Shown in pieces: positions 12,715 through 31,440 of a stretch of DNA of 64,000 nucleotides. Numbering within the stretch: position 1 is the stretch's first letter; each line of letters begins with the position of its first letter. A program made the translations under genes and the position numbers. The notes under the pieces are model-generated. The model saw only the letters and a program-made list of their open reading frames with translations, had not been told where the DNA came from and ran no database searches. The DNA is from Lates calcarifer (lineage: Eukaryota > Chordata > Actinopteri > Centropomidae), in the NCBI RefSeq assembly GCF_001640805.2, contig NC_066842.1, forward strand, positions 26,865,791 to 26,929,790, given 5' to 3'.

Positions 12715-13303
12715 CTACCAGGCAAGAGTTTTAGGATACCTCAATTTTTCTAGATTTTATTGGAGTTAAAGCAGTTTGAGTCCAGTAAATAAATGTAATT
12801 ACAAAGGTAAGCGTTTAACTGCGCGCAGTTTTTTTTTTAATTAATGCAAACAGTTACTACAGGTGTCCAAAATCCTGTTGATGACTTATAAACCCTCTGT
12901 CTGTACAAAGGCATTGTTGGAACAAAGTGTGTTAACTATACCCTATACATATTAGGACAACAATGTACTGCAGGAAGTAGTTCTGTATATTGCTGTCAGA
13001 ATGGTGAGAAAATAGTAACTAATTAACAAACCCAAGATGTAAGATAATGATCCAAAACATTATGAGGGAAAGATGGTGGCTTTACATGATGGAAGACCGG
13101 CACAGTCTCTACACTTAAACCCCATCAATCTGGTTTGGGATGGACTAGATATAAAAAAAAAAACATATTTGTGGGAACATCTGCAACACTGAGACATACT
13201 TCCCAGATAACACTTCCTTGTGTTAATTTTGCTTATCCACTGAACTACCTAATTTCAATAACAGCTGGAAAACTGAAGGTGTTCTCAAATTTTTGGCTGG
13301 CAG
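12715..13303 (+). mobile_element. Tc1-like transposon relic with inverted ends
   Basis: The left end (ctaccaggcaagagtttt) and the reverse complement of the right end (ctgccagccaaaaatttg) match over about 28 bp. TA dinucleotides flank both sides (12713-12714 and 13304-13305). The interior + strand has transposase debris: 'aatgatccaaaacattatga' (NDPKHY-like) and 'ttaaaccccatcaatctggt' (LNPINLVW, the Tc1 DDE region). The element is about 590 bp, so internally deleted as well as mutated. Confidence 0.75.
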
Positions 13304-15954
13304 TACATATGCATAAATGTAGATGTCTAAAATGAGGATGCTTGGTTGATACATGAAAAAGACACTGTGGGAAATAAGCACGTCACTGAACACTTATAGT
13401 TTAAAAAATGCAGTGTCTCTGGAAAACTGACCAGAGATCTACTTGCACAGCTGCTGTGAGACATTAACAGTCAAAAGTACAAGTACAAGTCAAAACACCC
13501 ACACATCTTACTGTCCGAAAGTTTCAGGACCAGACTAAAGATTGAGACCAGAATTGAGTACTACAGCCCTTACTTGCAACACTGTCCAATGCATGTGAGA
13601 GTGGTTAAGCTGAAAGTGTAGAGGATGTCATCATACCAACACTTGATCAGTGCATAGAAACAGTGAGTGACTCACTTAAATTGGAAAAAAGTATTGATTT
13701 GTTCTCAAAACATAGACAATCTGAAATTATTGATCTTATTCATATGAATTCCTTTTTCACTGCAGGAACAACTAGTGGACCACTGATCCTGTGAACACTA
13801 TGAACAGATTAAGATCCAAACAGGACAACAAAAACATAGAGTAGTATTAGCTTGAAGTATCAGCTCAAAGAATAGGTTCAGATCCTCACAAATTTCTCAT
13901 TAAGCTTAAGTCTTACTGGTTGCTGTAATTATTGTTCCTCTCTGTTATGGCTGTGACCTTCGTAGCATAACTGCACTCAAACTTAAAACACACTAGTTTG
14001 TACAACATGTTGTCTGACTCTATCTAAAGGCAAAAGTGTTACTACCTGTTCTGAAAGGAGGAGTTAAAAAAACATGCTGTCATTGCATCCTCCTAGTTGC
14101 ATTCCATTGCTTCCCTGATCTTGCTCCGCAAACTCCTGCCTGTTTTGTGTATCTCTGTATTCTCGACACAGTGAATTGTACAAACATGGATAATGATGCT
14201 CACTTTCACACAGTCTTTCCTTGAAGATACTGGCAGTGATACTGGCCTGTGTGTGACACAGAAAGCTGTGTGAAAAATGGAAAAGCAGAGCAGAACAAAA
14301 GTTTATAGCCTTCCTCCTTTCACACCTCCAAAAACCTGGCCAGCCACTGCATGAGGTGGGTGTGAATGCTAAGGGGTTTCAGGTGTATTTTAAGCATACT
14401 GACGCCTCGAGATTAGGTAAAATGCATGCTTAAGGGAGTATGAGGCTTCAGCAGCCTGCCTTCTACTAGCAACAGCAAAGATTAATTTTTGTTCTTGCAT
14501 TGAGAAAGAAAATGCTTAATGAATATGGAATACATCTTTTTTTGAGTACAAACAAGTACTTTTCTCCATTAACCTGAACTTCATACATGTTGCATCATAT
14601 GCATGAGCTTTGAATTTTTGATTTAGAGAATGACTTTGGAGTGTCAGAGGACTGTGTTGGAGGAGAGTCGCACCCTGGGAAGCAAAGAAATAAATGAGAT
14701 CTTTAGTGCATTCTGTTTGTTGATATGGTGATAAAGGATAGGTTATGTTCTTTTACATTCTTCCTGGATTTGTCAGTGGAGCTGGAGTCCTCTAGCCAAT
14801 TGTGTTATAAAGCAGCTTGTAACGAGACAGGTATGGCTTCACTGTGTTGCTCAGGATGACATGTTGTTACTGATGCAGGGAGGAAACCCTGTATACAGTA
14901 AATACAGCAGCCCAAACAGCTGTAGTCGGCAGCCAGCAGCATGTTTGAACTTGACAGACTTGCACAGGTAACTGAAAGCAAAAACATTTGCTTTAGTCCC
15001 ATGTTGGCGACACATCTACCACTGGCTTACTAACTGTGAACTGTCTTCCAATTCAAAAGCTAGAAACGAAAGCTTTTCATTCTCTGTGATGGAGGCCTAA
15101 TGTTGTCAACATGTTGGCAGGTTACAGGTTAGAAAGAAAGAAAAGATTGATTCACGCTGCAGTTCTGTTGGAAGGGTTGAGACTGTAGAAAACTTATTGA
15201 GTTTCTTCTGCACAGAGAATGGTTTAAGCAATTCAGTGCCATTACTCTTTACAATTATGACATATCTTATTCTTAATGGAAATACATATGACTTTATGCC
15301 ACTGGAATTTAATATTCTGTGATTGTAAATTGTTTTTATCTAGCAGAGTCTTCATTTGTAAATGTATACTTTGTTTTATGAGATGCATTATTACTGTTAA
15401 AATTCTTTTCAGTCATTCACCCAATCAGTTTGATGAATTGATTCATTGTGTGGCATTGGCACTGTACCACTGATATATCTGCCGTAAATGGGGCATTCTG
15501 TTTGGAGTCACTGAAAAGTTGCATTACTGTCACATATTGCAGTGGAAGGTTTTGTCAAAGGCAAAGACAGAGATAGATGTCATCAGTTGATCAATTCATT
15601 TCAAATTTAGCTCAGTTGAATAACAGTTGAACCTCTAACAATGAATCACTGAAGATTTCTGGCTTGAAAGAATATAAATTTCTATTTGTTTGTGTTGTTT
15701 AACTACTTGCATCCTTAAAATTTTGAATAGGAATAACTACAATATAACTGTCTTGAACTTCAAGTAAACTGGCCTTAGACATGGAATCGTAAATTATTAT
15801 AGGGCCATACCAGTGTTTTTGCATGTTTATGCCACATACTACATATAACAAACAAAAATCTCGACAATGCAGCTGACCATTTTCCAAAGTAAACACATTG
15901 CATTCCCCAAAGAAAAAAATTGAAGACCTTATTCAAGATTATTGACTTCAAAGT

Positions 15955-16180
15955 TATCAGATCTGTAATTTATGATAATGACTCAGTATTTCATAATTGC
16001 TTGATGTGTATTTTAAAATTATGATATAGTAGCTCATAATTAAAAGATCCATAATTATGAGATGACAATCTCGTAATTTCAACAGTTTACTCATAACTAG
16101 GAAATATGATCTCATTGTTTTGTACTATTTTCTCATAACTATGAGATACAGATCTTGTAATTATAAGTTACTGAGTAATG
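15955..16180. repeat. AT-rich palindrome cluster
   Basis: Repeated variants of 'ctcataattatgag' and 'ctcgtaattatgagat' occur in both orientations (around 16030, 16050, 16085, 16130 and 16155), giving nested inverted repeats. No coding or classic transposon ends are seen. It resembles a degenerate MITE cluster. Confidence 0.6.
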
Positions 16181-16924
16181 CTTTGGGATAATGTCTTTTC
16201 TTTTTTTTTTTAATTAAAGTGGTGATTCCAGTTTGTTAAACACAAAGCTGAGAGAGATAATCAAACCCAACCAAGCGTCAGCTATTTGTGACTTGATATT
16301 GTACATATTCAAAAATGTACTACACTACAAGTTTGGCCAGCATAAAGTCAAGAATGTGTTTTAATATGGAAATAGATTAAAAAAAAAAAAGATGAAAACA
16401 CTGGTATCATACATTAAGCAGTGGTAATATTTCTCAAGAGATGACTAGAATCACTTTAAGTATTGAAGCATCATACACTGTTTTCCTCATAGTTCATAGA
16501 CGTGCTAGTGAAAATGCCAAAATGTTCAGCCCCAGTGACCTCAGTTGTCCCTGTTTTGTGTAATCTTGTTTCATTATTTTCATAGTGACACTGCTGACAG
16601 TGATGCTGCCACTCTGCCTTTTTTTATTGGAAGTTCATCTCAGTCCAGTGACTGACGATAGTATATCATTACTGTATTGATAGTATATGGATGTGTCCCA
16701 GCTGCATACACTACACTAGTTCTTTGATGTAAAGATGATGCATTAATATTAACTATGCACAAAAAAAGAAACTGAAAATTGTATTAAGTGGATGTAATTC
16801 AGAGTCTAGTACTGTTACTGTTTGTCAGTCGGTCTACCACTTTGATCCAGATTAGGAAATCATCAGATCATAAGATCAAGAAATAATTGATGGACCCATG
16901 AAATGTGGTTCAAACATTCACCTC

Positions 16925-17100
16925 GACATCAGGATGAGTTGTAAGGTAACCCTCTGACTTCTTTAACGTTCATGCTACCATGCTAAACTAAGTTGGTGAA
17001 CATCAACATTTTAGCATGCTGATGTTAGCATTTAGCTCAAAGGCCTGTTGTGCATAAGTGCAGCCTCACGCAGCCATTAGCATGGCTGTAGACTACCTGT
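16925..17100. repeat. Teleost 'agcatgctgatgttagcatt' family repeat, copy 2
   Basis: It contains 'ttagcatgctgatgttagca', 'tttagctcaaaggcctgttg' and 'cagccattagcatggctgta', blocks shared with the copy at 37.53-37.68 kb. Partial copy, non-coding. Confidence 0.6.
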
Positions 17101-18744
17101 TTTTCTGTTGTCTAAGCTTCCATAGCACTGGCCACAATTGTTTTTTGCATAACAACAGTGTCAATAAACATCACACAAAAATGTCATAATTTTAGTCTTG
17201 GCTGCTGACAGGTTTTAACTGCACCTCACTTTGTGACTTTTATCCAACAGGTGAATATGCTGCATGCTCAAAACAGTAGAACAGAATTAGTGTAGTGTGT
17301 ATAAATGGGACACAGCTTTTGTCTTCAAGCAGAGGGGTTCATGTTCCTAATGTACAATGTGCCAACCCTGTTTACTTCTCAGACATCAATCTGACATCAA
17401 AAAAGTCTTTGTGAACTCTTGAGCTTAATCTCGAACAGAAATATTTTTCCTCATAGCCCTAATTCTCTTTAATACATCATAGATGTGTATTTATTGAAAA
17501 CAGTAATTAATTATTGATTGATGGTCCCTGAAAAGAAGTGACATTCAGATATTATTTTCAGCTGTCAGGGGGAAGGATAATCCAGACAACTAGCTGGTTA
17601 TATGTTGTGTACAATTTGGATGTTTACTTCTTTAATATAGCATATTATAAGCAACAGGCTGCAGTGTCACTGGAATCATAAGATTGATGTCGTGGGGGGA
17701 CTCATTGTTTGTAAATATGATGGCTACCACTGTATGCAATGTATGCACCACTAGTTTCTATAGGACAGCAGCAGTCTGCAGCTATACCTCTGCATCCATA
17801 AAGCATCTCAAAGTGTTTAAGTGCCTCAAGGTTTGACAGTAACAGAGATGCAACAAGACATAGATGAGATACTTTATTTAAGAATGAAGAGAGTGTTAAG
17901 CAGTGGAGAACCACTGTAGCACATTATATATTTTTTTCCACAAGCTTGATAAATTGTGCAGCATTGGGCACAAATTGTTTTATTCTTTTTGTCTTTTTTA
18001 AAAATATATTTCCAGTTATTCTGGTGTCAAATATATACTAACTATTAAAGATGTGTTTAAATATTGTCTTGAGTGTCATTGTGTTAATTGAGCTACATTA
18101 TGACCTGCTCACGCACAAATCAAAGAACATACACAAATAACTGGCTGAGACCTGCCCTTAGCTTATTCTCCTCATTAAACAGATCTGTTTGTGTAGTGTC
18201 ATTTTTCCTAACATTCACTTCATGATCATTTGAACCAATGTACTATAGGATTTTGCCCAGAGGATTTAAATATAATTTATGCTGCATTCATGGCATTTGT
18301 GGAAGTTTGGATGCCCTATTGAAAACGGGAAAAGCTCAGTTCAGATATGCAGATAAACCACAAGGAACATGGTTGCAGTCATATCATCATGCACTGATTA
18401 ATAATTGCTGCACATATGTGATTGCACATTCAAACCAATGCCAAAAGGCACAGAATAAATATTTCTGTGACTTTAGTTTATCAGTTACTTTTTGCATTCT
18501 CAGTATGAACACACATGCACTTATGACCGGCAGATGGGACTTTATACTATACAGCAAATCAAATACTACAGATACTACAATTATACTAATCTGTCATGGC
18601 ATTTAACAGATACACTCACGTCACTTTAAGTAAACCAATATATTAGTTTTATTTGAAACAGACATAATTGTTCGAGTTGTACACGTTATCTTCATTTTTA
18701 ATGTTCACTTTGACCCGTATTAATTATTTTCTGACAGTGCAAAT

Positions 18745-19060
18745 AATATCTCCGAGGGTCGTGAAAGCAACCCGGATCCTAACATTGTGATAAATGGTCT
18801 TCAATATATTCCAACGGGGCGCCCCTCCTGGCCAATCAGGGTGTCTGCAGCAGCTTCGACACCACCCCCCAGCGGCCGCACAGGCGCACTGAGCTCCCAA
18901 CTGCCATTTTGTGGCAGAGGCTACTCTGCTAAAGCGGGAGAGGGATTAAAACAAACTGCGAAGAAGCCTGCATTTCTTACCAGCCTATTAAACTTTGTAG
19001 CAGACACTCTGTGCTTTCGGTTGAGTTAAACGGGAGGAGAAACACACTAAAAAGAGGTAA
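18745..19060 (+). promoter_or_regulatory. ctcf: CpG-rich ctcf promoter and probable first non-coding exon
   Basis: CpG density and GC content rise sharply here compared with both flanks. A CCAAT box lies at 18832-18836 (gccaatcagg), and a YY1-like GCCATTTTG at 18903-18911. There is no TATA box at a useful distance, which fits a housekeeping promoter. A strong donor (aaaagag|gtaaag) ends the putative exon at 19056. The exact start site is not visible. The next in-frame ATG supported by exon structure is 3 kb downstream, so this exon would be 5' UTR. Confidence 0.6.
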
Positions 19061-22000
19061 AGTATCACTACTTTTCTGATATGGGGGGAGTTTGCAGGAT
19101 CTTTAATCGGCCTCTAGGTGTCACGATGGGGCTCCGGGTCTGGGCAGCTCGTCGGAGAGTGTTTGTCTCCCTCTATCGTTATTGAAAAACCCGTCAAAAT
19201 ACGTTTAAATAACCGAAGTTCTAATAAATGTATACGCAGCCCACTGTATTTCACGCGTATCTGTGAAAATATCGTCGAGGAAAAGTTACGAATACTTCGT
19301 CGATTTGGTTGGAGAGTTTAGGCCAAGGCGTCCATTTTCTCGCTTCTTTGTTTCCCGTCTTTACAGCCTTGACGACATGGAAACTGGCGGGTTTAAGTTA
19401 TCGCCCATAGCTAACGTTAGCTTGTTAATATACGCATAGTCTACAAACAAGCATTCCTACGTATACTATTACATTACATCGAGATTACACACAAATAACC
19501 TACTCGCATTTTAGTCAGTAGACGTTACTTTGACTTTGAGCATTCTGCACAATATTAAACGAGATCTTAATTTACAGAAATCCATGTAGCAACTGATGTT
19601 AGCTAAAAGTTAACAGGGTTAGCTCAGATTCAAGGCCCTTCCCCACCCAATACTCTTAGTAACGTTATGTACAAAAGCGTCGAATGCGCCCGAACCCCAA
19701 AAGTGACCGTGACACCCAGTCACATTTCATTTAGCAAGATTGAAATTAAAGTCGATTTAGGGTAGCTTTCCTGGTAAGCGAGGTACACACACACAAATTG
19801 TAACGTTAAGCCCAGTGTGGAAAACAGAATGACGAGGCATTCGCAGCAAAACGATCCTCGGCGATCACAGCAGCCACTGATTCACCAAGACCATATACAC
19901 GATTTGCGTTCTCCCAAACTCTGCCGTCTTCAATTAAAGAGTATTGCATCTCTTCTTAACTCCTGTCACCGCGGCAGTGGTCGGAATTGGCAGTTGTTGT
20001 TGCACCCGTCGCCCGCTTGTCTCTTATTCTAAGCCCACCTAGAGCCTCATAGCCACAGATATATATTACAGAAGAGAGCTCCCTCTACGACTCGGCTTGG
20101 AGAGCTACAAAAATACCGCTGTATAAATGCTGTGCAAGGAGGCGACAGTTGCCCAGCTGGGCACTAATTATCTTTGCCACATTGTGGTAAATTTGTTGTA
20201 CCATAAGTCAAAGGATCTATGAAGGCCTATATCACAGCCTCTCCGGCTTCACCTATTTAGCAACATAAAGACAAGTGTACATGGAAACCTGGAGACAAAC
20301 AGATGTCAGGCACTGTCACAAACATGACTATGCAGATGTTACTCTGCTTGTCAGTGAAGCTATATACAGTTCACATTTGCCAAGTTGTTTGTATTCAATC
20401 TCTTGAGGCCAGAATGCACCTCTGATGTTCATAAAGGAACTAAGCAAATTCACTGACTACTTGATGTAGTTTCAACTACCTACATGCAAGTCCATCTTAT
20501 TAGGTACTTTGGTTGTTGATGTAAATAGCCATCTAATCCAAAACATGAGTCATGCTTCTGTAACTTATACATACTGGTTAGTGACGCAGGCAGGATCAAG
20601 GGATTCAATCACTGTTCAACAAGGTATCGAAATAGTTTTACTCTGTCACCCACACAATCTTGAAATCTAGATGCAGTCCAATTCTTGAGCCATTGTGCAT
20701 GTGTGGCAATTCCGCCTTGACCAAAATCACCAATGAAATGTTCAGTGGACTCAAAAAGTGCCAGAAAGATCCTGAGCTTGTGGCTTGTTGAGAAGTCATT
20801 TCAAAGCCTGTGTTTATCGATGTCAGCTTTTATAAACCCATGGAAAACATCCTCTGCACTAATATCAACAGTGATGTTATCCAAATGAGAATTTCCCCTT
20901 GTGAAAATCTACTTCATTCCTGCTTCTTCTAGATACAAAAGGACGACTTGCTCATTATAAAACAGCTCTACCCAATAAGGATGGCTCTGTCTGAATGCAG
21001 AGTGTTTTGATGGATTGTGAAGAATCTTTTCAACTGTCTGTTTAATCAAAGTTGGACTGACACCAAAAGCAAACACTGAACACTGCCTGGTGTGTGTGAG
21101 CATCTGTTTGTTGAGTCACCCTATTCACCACTTCACATCACTTGCTATATCTTGGTTGATAGGGTGATGGTATACTCAAGCAAACTGGGACGTTCTCTGC
21201 TGCTGTGCTGAAATACTTTTTAAAAAGAGGAGAGGAGCTGTCCTGAAAGCACTTAATAGTAGGGTGAATGTAGTATGTGATGAAATATTCCTTCCTCTCT
21301 TGCAGGTTTAAAGGCAGGTAGCAGCCTGAAGCCTAAGGTGAGCACACGTTTCTTGGAACAGAACTGTTAGAGATTTGTAGGGTGTTAAAATCACTGTCAG
21401 GAATTTGCAGCTGTATAACCTATATACCTCTTCTCCCACCCCAGGTTGGCAGGGACAGTCAGGTAGCAGACAGTTGATTGAGCAAAGCTCAGGGCTTTCT
21501 ACAGCAAAGCAAAAGGGAGATTGCCAGTACCACAATTCTGCAGACTGCAGCCCAGTGTACTGAAATCATGTTGAGAGTCAATTTATCCTTGCTATTCCAG
21601 GTAACGCTAGTAGTGTTAAGTGCCAGCAATTTTACAGCAACGGGTTGTTTGAAATATGTCACACTTGTCTCAGACATTCCCTCAAACACACCGTTCAACA
21701 AACCTGTGTCAGACACTAGTAAATGAGGGTTAATTAGCTTCCAGTGAGAAATAGATGACCAAAAACATCAGTTGCAAGAGACTGAGATTCAAAGCAGTTA
21801 AACATAAAGCAGGACTATGTTTAGTCAGCCAACTCACAGCGGGTGGATTCTATATTATGTGAAATGAAATTTACTGCATAAGTTCTGACTCACTGCTGAC
21901 AAGTCTAAACTATACCAAGTTTTTGATAGCCCTGTTTTTCATAATATACTCTTACTACTTTTGACTGTGGTCGTGTATGAGCAGAGGGCGATTTTGGTGA

Positions 22001-22197
22001 ATATTTGCTCTAAATAGTCTCAGTTACCAGGCTTTAATCCTTCTCAGCACCCGCAAGAGTGGGGCAAACATGGAATCAGACACAGTGGTCAGTTCTATGT
22101 TGGGAGTAGAGAGTAACAGGAGGAAAAATCTGCACATTCCTCAGCATGATGTATCACACTGTTAGCTGATGTATGTTTCCACAATGCTATATTTCAG
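19061..22197. other. ctcf 5' UTR intron region
   Basis: Apart from the possible 32-bp exon, I see no coding exon of a host gene. A minus-strand stretch at about 20620-21110 reads like decayed coding sequence but matches no family I can name. A weak CTCF-like sequence lies at 19109-19122. Confidence 0.5.
21306..21337 (+). other. ctcf: Candidate second non-coding exon of ctcf
   Basis: A 32-bp segment sits between a good acceptor (cctctcttgcag) and a good donor (cctaag|gtgagc), in the correct place between the CpG promoter and the first coding exon. It has no ATG. Support is from splice signals only. Confidence 0.4.
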
Positions 22198-22209
22198 TTC
22201 CTTCCCAGC

Positions 22210-28420
<6,211 letters not shown>

Positions 28421-31400
28421 ACACAACACACAGTCACACACATGTAGCCGGACTATGTCTAAAATTGGCGAATACAAATTAACATTTCCACATTTTCATG
28501 TTCCATCTGTGTGTGCTTTTAATAGCAGCCATTTTGCTGCAAGAAATGGTGACAGCAAAAACAACCGTGCACAAAGTAAGAAAGCTACATGCAAATATTT
28601 CACATCCAGTTATGTCAGCCTGCATACTGATGTTTGTGGGTCTCATATGTACACACATACACAAAAATACCAGATCCACCCTCACACACACCTGTGTCAT
28701 CTCCCACATCATATACAATATCGTCCAAGGCTAACAACCGACTGCTCTCAGCTCTTAAATACTTTTTTCAGTTTGAATGTCTTCTGAATGAATCATTGTG
28801 TATTTTGCTACTTGTGTCTACCCAAAGCCACATCCTGTGTCAGTCCCTACCCACACATTCTGCAGTTAATGCTGAGCCGGAAACTAACTCCTCTCTATGA
28901 TGCTCTGCCACAAGGAGTCAATATTTGATCTACCTTCACCTCTCACTTTTGTTTTTCTGCTGTCTTGCTTGAGGTTCTTGCAACTATGCTGATTTAGCAA
29001 CTTCCAAGCCTTTATTTGTGTATATATAGATATAAATGTAGTTTTTCCTAATGAAGACGTAGTATATGGTACTTTAGTTTGCCTCTGAGATATCACTTGC
29101 TCTCAGTCATATGATCTGTATATTTTTTTTCCCCCAAAGTATGACTTTCCTCCTTGGCCTGTGTTAAGACGTGGCCCATGTTGTGGTGTTAGTAGTTGGC
29201 TGTTTGTACATTGAGGCTTTTGCAGTACAACGTTGAAGGATTCTTTTTAATAAATTCCCAAATGGACAGGCAGACACATTCAAATGAACAGAACTCCGTG
29301 ACTACCAGTCAGCTATCTTGTTCATCTGTTAGCCATCCAAACTGCCAGCACCCAACTTGTTCTATGAAAACTTTCCCTCAGTCAGCTCTTGTACATTAAA
29401 TACGTGTGATAGCTGCTAAATTAGTTTTCCAGAACCAACATAGTTTGAGTTTTAAGTTATTTTTTGACTGTTTTTCTATTTTCTCCTACCTATCACTGTT
29501 GGAAGACAATTATCATTTATAGTTAATGTTCCTCTTCCTCCTGTTTAAAAAAGAACATAGATAGTTTGCCATCACATAAACTGAATGACCCCTGCTGGGA
29601 GAGAAAATACAGAGAATACTGATTGGTTAAAATATTTTACCGTAGTTGTGATTTTTAACATTCCAAATACTTCAATTAATATGGAATTATGTCTATGCAT
29701 TTGAATCATCTCACTTGAATTAATCAGTAATAACAAACTCAAGCGATGTTTTGCAAGGTAATATCAGCTGCTCTTTATTCCTCCTTTAAATGTATTCACA
29801 TCCCAGTTCATATTGTGTTTAGAACAGAAATGAAAGACCAGATTGTGAATCAGTGTGTTGCTCAAACACCACCCTCCCCCACAATAATCATTGATCACCA
29901 ACTGTGGCAGGTGATTTGCATGTACATATTTTAAACTCCTTTGCTTTTTGATTTTTTGTGAACCTTTTTAATGTTTTTAAACAGCTGATTTGGAGATATG
30001 TTGGTTAAAAAGGACATCAAGGGTTTCATTAATGTGGTAGACATATTTGTACCGTACCTGGTACTCCATGTCCTGAGTTCATAAAGGTGATCTGCAAAAT
30101 GCAAACAAAATGCAAGCTTTCCTTCCACTGATGAACCCATCTTAACCAACCAAACTGAATTGAACTAATCTGAATCACTATGATTTTTCTGTTCATATTT
30201 TGTTGCTCATAGCCTTTTTGTATCTGCTTTGATACTGTTACAGTTTTCATTTCTGGCCATTTTGTAGTGGTCACTGGGTTTCTCTACAGGTTGGTTGGTT
30301 CAGTTCAGTAGTATGACAGAAGCTCTGTCTCAGTCTGTTCTCCTTTATCCTTTGGCCCAAAGGTATGAGGCTTGTTTCACGTTTGCAGGAACAAGATGAT
30401 CTTGAGTATGTGCTGAAAGACAAAACTCTTTGTTTCTAAAAGCAGATGCTGAATGAAGTTCAGCTTGTTAATTGTCTGTAATAAGACCAAAACAACCATC
30501 TGGTTCTTTTTTTTTTGTTGACAGGTTCTAATGCTGTTTTTAGAAGGATGGCAGTTTTTGGAGGCTATGTATTTTGTTTACTCAATATTATGTAATCAAG
30601 AGGGCTATTCCACACTATCCTCAGCCTTGGACTAAGGCTCCGTTAGCCTAGGTCATGCAGTTCCAATGGCCTGGGCTTTCAGTCATTGTCCATTTGCAGC
30701 TGATACCAAGGTATGTGCTGACTTTGGCCCTGGCCAATCACTCCACAAAAGGAATCTTCATGGTCCAAATCTTAACAAATCATATGATTTGAAACTGTTG
30801 AATATGTTCAGATCTACAAGCTCTGAAGTGGCTTCATTTCCCAGTGACAGTTTGACCACATAGGTTACAATTGTTGTTATGTGGCCTTCCTTTTATTACA
30901 ACAAGACCTGTCATTGTCAGATGGAACCATCTTCTCTGTAACATAACATTGATTAGATGTTCACTATTATAAAAATGAGGATGTACGTAAAGAACAATGG
31001 ACATGGAAATGGTCACAGAAAAATGTTAGTGCCGAGATACTGATAGGTGTCTGAGGAAATTAATGTTCATACATCAAACTGACACTGTAACTTTTGTAAG
31101 AATCATTCAGAAAGTGACTGTACCGCTGCGGTCTGAGATGTCTTTCTGTAAGATGAGAGAAAACAAAATGTTCTGTTATCAATTTATCATGTTATTGTTC
31201 TGCAGGCGGACAGATGGAAGATTGATGTCTGCCTGTTCTCATAGCAACAGCAGTGTTTTGTTTTGGTTTTTTTTTTTTTTGTACCATGCTTATTTCTTTT
31301 GCAGAATTGAAAGAACAGTTTTAAGATTTAAACACATCCCTGTAGTAAGACCAAGAGAACAGAAGAAACCTTTGTCATGTCATTTTGATGCTGAGACACT

Positions 31401-31440
31401 GTACAGCTGATGAAAAATAAAATCATCCTAATGGGCCTAC
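28421..31440 (+). other. ctcf: Probable ctcf 3' UTR
   Basis: About 3 kb of AT-rich sequence after the stop codon, with no other gene. Two polyadenylation signals are visible: AATAAA at 29249-29254 and AATAAA at 31416-31421. Use of the distal signal would give a long 3' UTR. Which is used cannot be told from sequence. Open frames inside, such as 31063-31410, lack any recognisable domain. Confidence 0.5.

Larger units (their letters stand above)
11676..18740. other. ripor1-ctcf intergenic region
   Basis: After the ripor1 3' region, no stretch shows exon-like coding with splice sites on either strand. Open frames such as 18238-18606 (+) have no recognisable domain or splice-site context. The region contains a Tc1-like relic (12715-13303), an AT-rich palindrome cluster (15955-16180), part of a common teleost repeat (16925-17090) and A/T homopolymers. 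The CpG-rich ctcf promoter begins at its right end. Confidence 0.6.

Noticed and set aside
18238..18606. 122-codon open frame on the + strand just upstream of the ctcf promoter
   Set aside because: No recognisable domain, no splice or promoter context, and composition like the translated intergenic background.
31063..31410. 115-codon open frame near the end of the ctcf 3' region
   Set aside because: Lies in the likely 3' UTR, contains T-homopolymer-derived residues and shows no homology I can recognise.
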